From Gigaspora margarita (Eukaryota; Glomeromycota; Glomeromycetes; Diversisporales; Gigasporaceae), in the NCBI GenBank assembly GCA_009809945.1, contig WTPW01000420.1, positions 157,216 to 221,215 of the forward strand: a stretch of DNA of 64,000 nucleotides, given 5' to 3'. The notes beneath the pieces were generated by a model. The model searched no databases and was not told the DNA's origin. It saw only the letters and a program-made list of their open reading frames with translations. Each line of letters begins with the position of its first letter. Positions within the stretch are counted from its first letter, which is position 1. The position numbers and the translations under genes were made by a program. Shown here piece by piece: positions 11,132-21,860 of this stretch.

Positions 11132-11375
11132 AAAAAAACCACATAATATGTTAGGAGGTTGTCAAGATATCTTCGAAACGTCCATTGATAGCTGCGGCAC
11201 AATTTTTGTAACCTTTGAACGAAGAAATCTCGGTAACCATCTAACCAAATTCGATATTTTTTGTTTGTTATTTTTTTTTTTTTTACTTCTACATAGTTGT
11301 AGAATCACAATATAAATTTATTAAAATTTGGTTGGTCGTTGATAAAATATCTTTACCCAAGGTTTTGAAAAAACA
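10175..11375. repeat. Array of hairpin repeats spanning an assembly gap
   Basis: Units of roughly 130-170 bp recur at about 10180-10310, 10311-10440, 10465-10600, 10640-10700, and beyond the gap at 11150-11350. Each unit pairs internally: TGACAACCA(C/T)C(C/T)A..AAATTCGA on one side with TTTGGTTGGGTGGTTGTCA-like sequence on the other, separated by an A/T stretch around TCTACAGAT. This palindromic satellite, with adjoining poly-T and poly-A, explains why the assembly failed here. Confidence 0.75.
10868..11094. other. Assembly gap (N run)
   Basis: 227 undetermined bases between poly-T-rich DNA on the left and poly-A on the right, inside the hairpin array. ORFs crossing it are artefacts. The true gap length is unknown. 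Confidence 0.99.
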
Positions 11376-11414
11376 TGTGTTACAACCGCAGATCTATCCA
11401 AAACAATATTTTTG

Positions 11415-12295
11415 CACCCCATTAGTCCAATCAATATCGTTATAAATTTAAGTCATATTGACGATAATGAGAATAATGCATTATCTTTTGGTCAATGAAT
11501 TATTTATCTGATGATAATTCATTAATCTTGAAATCAACATTTGATTCACCTAGTTCAACGTCTTTCTTTAAAAGGCAAATGTGTTATTACTTTCAAGGTG
11601 GTGAGGGTGTGGTTATCGATAATAATGGGCCTGAATTAAGATCTTCTGCAGGCTTTTCAACGATTGATATTGAAACTTTGTGACAATATATCATAACTTC
11701 AGCCCGTTGTCTTTCTGATTCCCAAAATCTCACAGAAATTTATTAATACCATGGCATGCAACATTCCATGAACAGCCAGGGTTTATTTACTTTGGGCGTA
11801 TGTTTCTTGCTCAGTGTACTGATGTAGATGTTGCTTTTATTGAGAAACTTGAAGAATCCTTTAAATTAAATCTGATGATAAGAAGTTTATTTGAATAGTT
11901 CCATTACTATTTATTAATGATTCTTGATTTTGGTGAATCGCTCTGAGTTGTTATTCATCTATGCAAAACTGGCTATGATACACTTACTACTTGTGGAGAA
12001 ATAGAATTGTTAGATTCACGTCTCAACGTTCGTTCATCAAGACAAAATGGTGCATTCGACACTTTTCGTCATGTGGTAAAAGCAGACATACCTGCTTCAG
12101 TAAATGATCGAGGAGGCAGAGTATTTTATTTTAAATATATCAATAATAAAGATTTTAGGATATGACATATATACTCATACTTATGGAGTCAAAAAATGGC
12201 AATAACACCTCTTCGAAGGATAACAAATGGACTTTTTGTTGAAAATCTTTTATTTACTAATGTAGATAACATGGGACTAGTGACATGACAAAATT
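11415..12295 (+). pseudogene. Decayed gene of unidentified family
   Basis: Plus-strand frames give protein-like pieces in one order, with stops and frame changes between them: HPISPINIVINLSHIDD (11415-11495), a 62-codon piece ending ELRSSAGFSTIDIETL (11495-11680), WHATFHEQPGFIYFGRM (11750-11800) followed by LAQCTDVDVAFIEKLEES, then ELLDSRLNVRSSRQNGAFD (about 12005-12060) and GGRVFYFKYINNKDF (12110-12160), ending near NGLFVENLLFTNVDNMG (12225-12280). I do not recognise the family. Low-complexity bias cannot explain such pieces, so a real gene existed here. Some breaks could be introns, but in-frame stops within pieces argue for decay. The 5' end runs into the hairpin array. Confidence 0.6.
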
Positions 12296-13795
12296 TTAAA
12301 TATTGTAAACGCGATATCTACTGATAAAAATTTTGTTATTATGATTAATATCTTTTCTTAGCTTTTTTTATTAAATATAAGCTTTATATTACAATTATTA
12401 TTAAAAACTTGAAACTAGAGGTATTTATTATTAAACAAAAGAGGCAAAAAATTCTTCTAGTCCATATAATTTGCAATAAAAAAAAAAATTAATTTAAATA
12501 ATTGTTTAAGATTTTAGATTGTATCTATTTATGCATCACATAAGGCGCGATATGATATAATTTGATCATAGTTTTGCTATACTCGATTAATAATAATATG
12601 CTACGCAACGTCAGTATATCAAATATAGGTAAACAAATATATACTTAGACAATGCAATGTTTGATTGTATTGTATTTATATAAGCGGTTTCATAAGCAAT
12701 TTATAATTCAGAAGACAATCAACCAATCATACGTACAATTCAATTTTTTTTTTACAAAAGACCAGGAACGTAGATAACGATTTTGTATATGCTAGTTCAT
12801 TTAGCACACTATTAAGCTTTTTTATTAGATACTAATGCGATGGTGGCGCATTCACACCACCCATTTTATTTAGTATCTTCATATAACAGTAAAATTCTTG
12901 AAAAAGTTATCAACTATTGCGTATATAATTAAGGTTGTGTCAGTTGGCATTAGAATTAGTCATAATTCACGGTAAAAAATTCTGGTGCAGAACTTATTCA
13001 CTAATGCAGTCTATGCAGTAATTAAGGCTGAATTAGTTTGTGCTAGAATTATCATAATATCTATCATGAGTTACCATATAAATTCTATAAGAGATGACTG
13101 GTAGCATGAAACGCAGCGCAGGACCAGTACGATCAGCCTGTGTAAATTCAAAAATAATTTTATTTGTTGTCACCTAATATTGGTAGTCAAGGCCTAAAAT
13201 ATCAACTAAGTCAATGTTACAAAAACTTATTTAATTGCTAGTCGGCTAACACTTAAAATATCGCAAATTTTTGAACATTTTAAGCCATTTCGTACTTAAT
13301 CGCTTAATGATTAAAAACATCGCACATTTTTAGCCTTTACACATGACTTGCATATGTTACGTACATTATATCGCAGCAATATAGGTAAGCATGATTTGAT
13401 CTAATTGTGCATGATGAGTCTGATGCAAAGCGATCTTTGATCAAGCTAATTGGTCAAACCATTATCCAAATTCACAATGATCAGTTATTTGATGATCCAA
13501 AATCATGTAATCCCGAACCACATCTACAGTGCAGCATCTATAGAGTTCTATAATGTAAATACAATAAAATAAGTAATGGTCAGTTCTATTTTTATTAAAA
13601 GCCAACTAAGTCGATTTTTCGAAAAATCGACTGACTTAGCAGGCTAAGTCAACTAGGTCGATTAACTTCTAATCAGATTGTCAAATAATCCAATTTTTGC
13701 TAGTTTTACAGGTTAAAAAAAAAACTTTGTGCAAAATTAGCACAAACAATACTAAAAGTAAACTGGTTTTGATTCAATTATAACGTTTTTCACTC
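12296..13795. other. Intergenic, with small hairpins
   Basis: No gene is seen. A perfect palindrome (TCGATTTTTCG and its complement, 13611-13630) sits inside a longer pair CTAAG/CTTAG at 13606-13640. A stem TTAGATACTAA pairs loosely with TTAGTATCT at about 12826-12875. Confidence 0.55.
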
Positions 13796-14740
13796 TGTAA
13801 GAAAAGTGGTACGGATGGTGGTACGGGTTGGTGTCGGGAATGCTCGGATCATGTGGTACGTTGTGAGGGGTGTTGGCAATCGGCTAATCAAATAAAATAC
13901 ACTAACAACACCACTATCTATCTAAATCAGTCTCTAGCAGTACGGCAAGACTCTTGATCCTCGAATTGGCAGGCAGAAAGAGGCGTGGTTGATTTGGTCC
14001 GGGTCTCGAGGTTCTTTTAGGGTCTTGCTGCGGCGTGGATAAACAAAGATAGGTATCTCTGGTATTTCTTATAGATGTATTTGGTTCGTGGTTCTAGGTC
14101 CACTCTATTTATATAACTTGTTTATTCTTAGTGCGCAAAGGGTTAAATGGTTCAAATACAATCGTTAATATTATTAACGATTGTCACGTGATAAAGGGCG
14201 AAATTGAATTGATGCGAGTGATTAATTGAACAATGCCAATGATTGATTGTTCGATAAATCAGGTAATCAAAGGGGTTGAATCGATTGATGGTATATATAA
14301 AGGTAATTGATTCAACCTTCTTTCTTAACTGGGTTACAAATTAAAGGAGTTCAAAACTCGGGTTACGAAGTCACAACTAACGATACGACTTTAACTTAGA
14401 ATAACGAATATTCTACGGGTACAAGGTAGGTTCAATAAGCGATTTTTATCATAACAAATGGGTTTAATAACAAGGGAAACTTCTTAACACTTCTACTCTT
14501 ATTTCGAAGGTTAGAACTCAAGTTCGTCTGAGTTATTCAAATGTGAACTCGTTCTGGAGTTATTCTTTATTGAAGCGAAAAGGAGGGTATTATAAACATT
14601 TTTCCCTCTTAATAAATACATGAGTTTTAGACTACTATAACTAATTCTATTGAATTCGTTTCTAACTTATCATGACTACAATTTCTTTAAACAAAGGTCA
14701 GAGGCGAATTCATACGCCTCGAGGCGTACTTGGGGCAACA
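13796..14740. mobile_element. LTR-like segment (probable solo LTR or LTR remnant)
   Basis: GC-richer than its surroundings, without ORFs, beginning near TGTAAGAAAAG and ending GGGGCAACA, matching the TG..CA form of LTR ends. An internal run AATTAAAGGAGTTC..CTCGGGTTACGAAGT (14339-14370) resembles ATTTAAAGGAATTA..CTCG..TACGAAGTTACAAG in the LTR-like segment at 50594-51180. No target-site duplication, primer-binding site or retroviral-type coding region was found next to it. Boundaries are approximate. Confidence 0.4.
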
Positions 14741-15435
14741 AAAGGCTTTTTGGGCTTTTCGTTTGTGCCAGAGCCAAACTTACATGTGCCAATACCACTA
14801 ACTTAATGATGCCAAGGCTAAACTAAATACATAGTTTAGTGAAAGGGGGAATAAACAAACAATGACAGCTGAATTCCAGGTGTAAAAACTAGATTGGGGT
14901 TGTAGTAGGTGGAATTACCATTCCCACAAGCATGTGTAAATCCATGTGTAAAATCTATAGCTATCGAAAAAGGTAATAAACAAACAATAGCGGTGAAGTG
15001 TCAATTTGTAAGAACTGGTTTGTGGCCCTGGCAGGCATAGTTGCCATGTGTTTCTACCAGAAGTTGCTGCGGCATATTGCTTGTTCTATTTGGGGCTATG
15101 TTGATTCCAGTATCTGCGACTTATAATAGGAGAAATAATACTATTGTAATGACATAAACAAAAGAAAAAGTCCCCTAATGTAAACAAAAAGAGAAAAGTC
15201 CCATGACAGAGCCTGTCACAATGTACAGGAACATTTCACAGAATGGCATAGTAAAGATGGCATGGACATTATGGCAAAGAGTGGTATGTAATATCACATC
15301 ATATGAAATGGTGCATTCAGATAGCATTATGTGTACATTACACATGTGTTGGTTCATGGTATGTGTTGGATGGAGAGTAAAAAATCAGTAAGTGATTCTT
15401 TTTTTAAAAAAAAACTGTGATATCTCATAATTTCA

Positions 15436-15624
15436 CTAATTAAGCTTTCCTGTGTGTCTTAACAAAAAAAATTCCTTACAAAATTTTACTTCATATACAG
15501 TTAGGCCATATAAATTTAAATAATTGGTTTTCATATCCCGCCCACATTGGCAAATTGGAAGTTGGTAATTTTTTTTTAATATAGTCAGCCAATAAAAATT
15601 CTCTATTTGATAATTATCTGACAA
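15436..15624 (-). pseudogene. Possible transposon-derived coding scrap
   Basis: A 62-codon frame containing a Cys pair and Gly-Arg (ICQCGRDMKTNYLNLYG) followed by TVYEVKFCKEF reads like part of a cysteine-rich domain rather than base-composition noise. No flanking exon or family can be shown. It lies in transposon debris. Confidence 0.25.
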
Positions 15625-16334
15625 AGCAGTTATGTTTCATAGGATGTCATTCATATGATTGGCTAATTTAAAAAGATCAAATTTGATGCAAATGAAGATT
15701 CTTTATTAAAAATAAAAAAATAATTAATTCTATCTTATTGTTATTATGATCTTTATTAGAAGTGCAATATGACCTTTAGCCCATATTATTATTAATAAAA
15801 TATTAATGTTTATACATATTATCAACTTACTCTTAACTCAAGGCTACACTTACTAATCTAACCAATTCTATAAGTTTATATTTGTTTAGAGCTAAAATAG
15901 CTTTCACTGCGATTTTTAATTAGTAAAACATTGTGCTCTAAATAAATTCTCTGGGCAATTGATTTACATTAGACCAATCAAACAAATATTGTCCCATGAG
16001 CATATATCTGTTACCAGATATGAACATACATTGTGAGAAAGTAAATCAATCCAATACTAAGTAGGGCAAAAATGGGAGTCCTGGGGTCAAAATTCTGTAT
16101 ATATTCAGAATAGGCTTACCACCTCCTCTACAAACCTTTCTAGCTATACAGAATCCTATATATATTCAGGTTTTAAATTGCACTAGGGCCAAATCCTGTT
16201 AACTTACTCTCTTTACTCCTAAATTTGGGCTTCTAATATTAAGGAGTACATAGTCTTTGTTAACGCTCTGGCCTGTTTTTAATCCCAAATAGTATAATAA
16301 AAAAAATTATGCTATATTGCTTGCCTTTGAAACA

Positions 16335-16500
16335 ATCAAAAACCAGTGAGGATGAAGTGTCTGAGTCTGGTTTTTGTGAGCTCATTCAAGCCTAAAATGC
16401 ATACTATATTTTTATATGATCCCAGAACTAATTCTGAAAGTGATTCATTACTATCTAGCAAAGGTCAAAAAATTCACCAAAAAAAATGGTTTGTATGACT
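16335..16500 (+). pseudogene. Possible acidic Ser-rich coding scrap
   Basis: Frames give QSKTSEDEVSESGFCELIQA and, after a stop and shift, DPRTNSESDSLLSSKGQK. Such acidic Ser-rich stretches are common N-terminal pieces of transposon proteins, but the identity is not established. Confidence 0.2.
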
Positions 16501-18659
16501 TAATTTATTAAGTCATATGAAAAAATTGGATAGCAAGAATAAGCTCTAAATATTTGTTTACTCTATTCTGGCTATATTTAAAATTTATAATATACAAGGA
16601 ACAATTCTAGAGCCAATTTATTTAAAAATTCATCAGGGTTAATAAATCATACAAGAAATTATAAATCATACAAAAAAATCATAAGTCATATGAAAAAATT
16701 TTGATTCTATTAAGTCTCACCTTAAAGTCTTATCTCAAGTCTTACTACTAAGTCTTACTGCTAAGTCTCACCAAAACTTGTTCTTTTTTACTTTACAAAT
16801 CAGAGATCAAAAAAGTGAAACAGAACCTTATCACATAATCTATTATAATATTGGATTATATAATAGTTTACCCAACTCACCTGCATGACTGGGCCAGATT
16901 GTAAATGATAATATAGCTATAGATTATGTATATACTAATATAAATTTGAGGTGGATACATTCAAACTATTTCTTATCTTGTAGTTTGGTGGACTAACCAT
17001 GGGAAGCTTATTTAGTCTTCCTCTCCTTACTATGTAGACAATGATAGCTGACGATTGCACTCTATAAAATTGGGTTTTTATAAGCATTGAAAAAAATAAA
17101 TTGCAGAAAGGTAATAGTCAGATCCTAGGCCTGCCTCAAAAGGCTATAACTATACCCAAGAAAACTATATTATTAAGACATGCATTTTTGTGAAACAAAC
17201 AACTATCTTCACCAAAGTACTGAGCTACCAAACAGTAATTATGAGTATATTAAATCTCACAACACACATAGTCAGAGACCCTATCACTTCAATAGTAGAA
17301 ATAAAATTTTTTGCTTGACTAAGCATACCTGCACAAATAGTTCCAGCAACTGTCTTATTGAAACAAAATAATCTAGTGTAGGAAGCTAAAATATTGATAA
17401 AATTAAAAATCATAAATTTTTATTAAAAAAGGAATATAAGAGGATACTATTGCCTTATACTTAATAATTAATCTTATATCGATATTATATGTGTTTGCAT
17501 ATAATTGTTAGCCTCATGTTTGTTTTAAGGGTCAGATTACCTGATAAGCTATAAATGCCTTGTCATGTATATATTTAAGAATGGTGAATAAAGCATATGT
17601 TAGATATTTGATCAATATATGTTTATATAAAATTTGTTAGTATACATATACATAGGGTATGTGGACACATACAGTACAAAGAAATAACATAATTGTAAAC
17701 ATATATGTGCCATTATTTTAACACAACTACTTAATGAGATTATACAAAAATTCAATATTAAAAAAATGATAATGATAATTTTATATTTTGCCGATCTGTT
17801 ATTTTGAATGACTTCCAAGAAATACAAATATATAAATCAGTATGTATGATTTATTAGATATTTGGTTTGTATTACTTTTCTGCAGAATTATTTCTTATAA
17901 TATTGTGATAAAAAAAGGCAATACTTGATTTACCATTACAATCGATATATGATACTGTATATGCAAATGTGGCTGAGGCTGATTTGGTACTATTGTAATG
18001 ATATTCCTAATTATAACTTGCTCATTGATATATTAGTCTTAACATTTTGATAGTTCGTATAACTAATCAAAAGTGTAAAAGCATAATAGCTTGATCATAT
18101 AAAGTTATAAACAGGCAAAGTTAAATTATATTACTATCCATTTAGGGCTATACCCAATCAGAGGTTAGTATTTGTACAAACCATTTCATTGAATTCTGTT
18201 CCTGATATTGGCATCACAATAATTATCCACATAGGATAAAAAAAATCAGATTTTTATATAAATATATACCAAGCATCTAATGAACTTGAAAGTTTAAGCA
18301 AATTTAGAAATAATCTAAAATAACCTAAAAACAAATATCAAATAAAAATTAGGGATGTTATCCTGTTACAACTAGTTGGTTCATGCTCAAAAACTCATTT
18401 GAACACTATATTGAACTGCACATATAAAACTGGTTATTGAATTTGGTTTATACAAATGTGTTAATAATTATACTTGTTTGAACAATTTAATAAAGCATGC
18501 TATATATTTATTAAAGCAATTTTACATTTGTAAAATATACATATTATGCATTTACAATATTTATTGCATCTATTGCTACATATTATTTATTTGTTGAACA
18601 ATATAATAATACCAGTTTAATATATTCTATGCAGTCAAGGATGTCTAATTTGTACTATG

Positions 18660-19030
18660 TTATTTAGGCAGACTTGCAGTTATACTTTCTTCAGATAGTC
18701 GATTACGAATTGGATTAATTGTATTTTTGGTTTTAGAAAATATTTTTTCACTAGATACAGAAGTAGCATACATGATCAAATAATTATGGGCCATTTGTGC
18801 AAGTCCAGAATAGCATACAAGACCAGTATCTATTGAATAAGGTTTATTGCAATGTTATTTATTACCAATTTCAACAAGTTCATTCCAGAGAGGATCTTTT
18901 TTTAATTGTTTTGGGGTTAGTTTGTTATTTCTAAAAGTGTTTCAGATTCAAGTGTATTTTGAGAGCTCAAAAGAGGTATGTTTAATTTGGTTAATAAATT
19001 GGTCAAGTGCATTTTCTTCATCCATCTTAC
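18660..19030 (-). pseudogene. hAT transposase C-terminal dimerisation-domain relic
   Basis: The minus strand from about 18860 down to the TAA at 18660-18662 reads YSGLAQMAHNYLIMYATS, then SSEKIFSKTKNTINPIRNRL, ending in SLPK. This matches the hAT C-terminal signature: a leading aromatic, LA..A..YL...ATS..SE..FS, then I...RNRL. Upstream on the same strand, at 18860-19030, pieces such as DPLWNELVEIGN precede it with an in-frame stop, and a further piece starts MDEENALDQFI. The remainder of the transposase (zinc finger, catalytic core) is not visible nearby. It is a dead fragment; a nearby non-autonomous hAT element at 30756-32067 shows that the superfamily was active here. Confidence 0.75.
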
Positions 19031-19604
19031 AAAGTTAAATAAATAAGTAAAATATGTGCAAATAAAAAAAAATCACTCATTTATATATTAAACAAAGCAA
19101 TTTTCATTATATAATATTATGGTAATTAATTAAAAAAAATTAATATCATCATACTGTAATATTTCAATTAACTTTTAATTAAAAGTCTATCTTCATCAAA
19201 TTAGCATAACACCATAATAATCAGCTAATCAAAAAAAAAAGATATTTCATGTTAATTCATGATAGTAATTAAAAGTTTAAAGTCAATTACTAACCAAGCA
19301 TTTTGCTCATTTAACTGATTCTGAACTCAATTTGAGCAGGAAGAGTTTAAATATTATAGTAAAATTCATGTGACTACAAAACTTGAGTTTAACTAGTTTG
19401 GGTTTCAAACAGGGCTAAACAGAGTTTGGATGGACTTCTCTAATAAAAATGAATTAGGACTTATATTTATATCCATGAAGAAATTATGCATTAATTAGCG
19501 ATGGCTTTTCGTCTTACTCATACTCTGTACTCTGTTTCTGGTACATCATGTAAATGTTCAACATGTGATTTCTAAGAAACAAATATGTGTTTATTTTTAC
19601 ATAA
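19031..19604. other. AT-rich spacer
   Basis: No gene, repeat or hairpin that I can support. Confidence 0.45.
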
Positions 19605-20248
19605 AGGGCATTCATAAATAATGTTATATACCCCTATATAGTAGCTCTTGACCCCCCAGACTAGAGATTGTACCCGTTGGGAAAACCTCTACCTGGTTAC
19701 TATTATATTACCTGGATATCTAGATAAATTACTATATCACATGATTGCAAGTTCTACCTGGGTACAATCACTACCCTAGACTATATAAAAAATTTTTTAA
19801 AAATCTGTATAGTTATATATAAAATTTTACAAATCTTGGATATATTGTGACCCAGTGATCTGATTTGGATGATTTTGGTACCAATCGATTCGTCTCTATA
19901 AGATGAATCCAATAGTACCAAAATCATTAAATTTGGACCACTAGATCAAGAGCTATTTACAAAAAACTATTGATTTATAGTAATTTTATAAGAAAACATA
20001 ACAACCAATAGTATTTCGTCAGTAAAGCGTGAGTCAGTGATCCAAATCAAATCATTTTGGTACCATTCGAATCCTCTCCTCGAGATGATTCGAATAGTAC
20101 CAAAATCATCCAATTTGGACCTATGGATCAAGTTTTAAACAAATTTTTATAAAAAAATTATGATATATTTTTTTGATCCCCTCTACTATTGGAAAAATCA
20201 TTATATTTTGGGACCCCCCTCAAATATAATGTTATTTATAGATGCCCT
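19605..20248. mobile_element. TIR/foldback element with two internal hairpins
   Basis: Termini AGGGCATTCATAAATAA and, inverted, AGGGCATCTATAAATAA pair with a following TTATAT. Inside are two imperfect palindromes, about 19855-19945 and 20035-20130, both built on GATTTTGGTACCATT..TTCG and its complement around a CTC..GAG centre. The same hairpin core recurs at 36900-37000, 37430-37520 and 61870-62150. No ORF and no clear target duplication. Confidence 0.6.
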
Positions 20249-21039
20249 CTAACCACGTATAAATATGAAAGGTTAAGCAATGCACATTTGTGTTGCATAT
20301 TGATAAAAAATTTTAATTCTATTTAGTCATATGAAATTGGGTATGTATAAGGTTTTGTAATACTTTCCTGCAGAAATATTTCTCACAACCGATTTTTGAT
20401 TTATAAATATATACACAAATAACTAGAAAGCCCTTTCTTATTATATATGATACGATGATAAGAAAAGGCACAAATAGGATTTAAAACAGCTATACTAAGG
20501 AAGAGTACAATGTTCTTTATCAGTAATATTATCAAAATTCATATGCCACAAGAACTTGGAATTCCCAGATTGCTGAGATCATTGACTTTTCACTTGGTAG
20601 TAGCAATCATTGAATCTAAGGGGTCTACATCCCTAAAAAGATGCTAAAATATATTTAGTATTTGGGCCTTACAACCAAAACAGAGTTGCTTTGTTAAGTG
20701 TGATCTGGTAGTATTAGAGTGATACTATTACTAATAATGTAACTAGCAAGTTTACCTCTTCAAAAATAAATTTTTCAGAGTGGCAAGTCTAACCCAGAAA
20801 TCTATTAACTATAAGTTAATAATATATTCTGATAGATTATTTTTTTTTGAATGAATATGAGAAAAAAGAGAATCTAGTGAATGGACGGTATAAAAATAAA
20901 CAAGCTTTTGCCTACAAGATAAGTTAGCAATAATTTTATTTTTTGCCTATATATATATTTTTATTGGTCTACTTGCCTGTAATTTAGTTTTAAAGTAATT
21001 TGTTATTTAACAGAGACTATGAAGTTTTATTTACTAAGT
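20249..21039. other. AT-rich spacer
   Basis: No gene or supported repeat seen. Confidence 0.45.
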
Positions 21040-21406
21040 TTTCTTGTATTTAGATACAAAAAATAAGCACTAATATTAGCACTATCCCCAAGACCAACAA
21101 TACCACTACCACCTCTAAGATTAACAATAGCACTACTGTTGTAACCAATGATACTACCACCCCTAGGCTAATAATTGTAATACTCCCAAGACTGTCTATC
21201 TTGCCACATCAATACTACTCAACTCAAGACCTAGACAAATTTCAATCATCAATGCAGAAATTGAAGAAACAGATATGGTGAGTAAAATTCTACCTTCTCA
21301 CATTAATTTTGAGTTAAAAAATAAATATGTTTTAATTCTGTGCATTAATTTAGATGATTCAGACTATGATCCTAAATATGCACACTCTTTAGATAATTAT
21401 ATGTAG
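21040..21406 (+). pseudogene. Thr/Asn-rich coding relic with a possible intron
   Basis: Around 21060-21280 the plus strand encodes a Thr/Asn/Pro/Arg repetitive stretch (PKTNNTTTTSKINNSTT, TTTPRLI) leading to NAEIEETDM. A GTGAGT donor at about 21278 and a TTTAG acceptor at about 21353 would join it to DDSDYDPKYAHSLDNYM and a stop. The low-complexity character and setting suggest the N-terminal or linker part of a dead transposon protein. The reading frame is broken in places. Confidence 0.35.
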
Positions 21407-21860
21407 TTTAGTACTGGTGATACTAATTGTAGTAATTAGGAAAGATATGATAGGGGCAAGATTGAATAATATAAAAAATATTTGTATATTTATAAATTGT
21501 TGTTCAGCAACAATTTTTAATAAATAAAGAAAGGGTTGGTGATTCTTACATTTTTTATTTTTTACACGATTGTAAATTGACAAAATATTAGAATTTATTA
21601 CCCATGGCTAAAACCCACAATCATATAAAACAAAAAATTTTATACAACGTGGTTGAAATAAGAGGTATAGCCTTATTTAGGTTTGTGCTACCAGGCTAAT
21701 TTCGAATGTTACAATATATGTATGTGCTACAATCTTGTACTATCTAAACTAACAAAACTAGAATTAAACATTAGATCAATTAAGAAAAGTATATTATAAA
21801 GAAATAAAATATTAGCATCTCAGCATCCATATTTGATGCAAACAGCTGAGTAGATCCTAG
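21407..21860. other. AT-rich spacer
   Basis: No gene seen; the minus-strand ORF at 21389-21583 has no family signal. Confidence 0.4.

Larger units (their letters stand above)
14741..18659. other. AT-rich transposon debris without intact gene
   Basis: 14741-15400 is relatively GC-rich with many CATG/ACATG words and no supported ORF. From about 15430 the DNA is strongly AT-rich and CpG-poor. Possible coding scraps are listed separately at 15436-15624 and 16335-16500. Multiple AAGTC(A/T)TA words occur at 16500-16770. Confidence 0.5.

Noticed and set aside
10818..11315. Long ORFs across the N run
   Set aside because: They consist of undetermined bases and poly-Lys or poly-Phe from homopolymers.
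13080..13140. Possible tRNA or small RNA near the GC-richer patch
   Set aside because: No acceptor-stem pairing or T-loop consensus could be found.
15203..15391. 62-codon ORF
   Set aside because: CATG-rich repetitive DNA; overlapping open frames on both strands without family signal.
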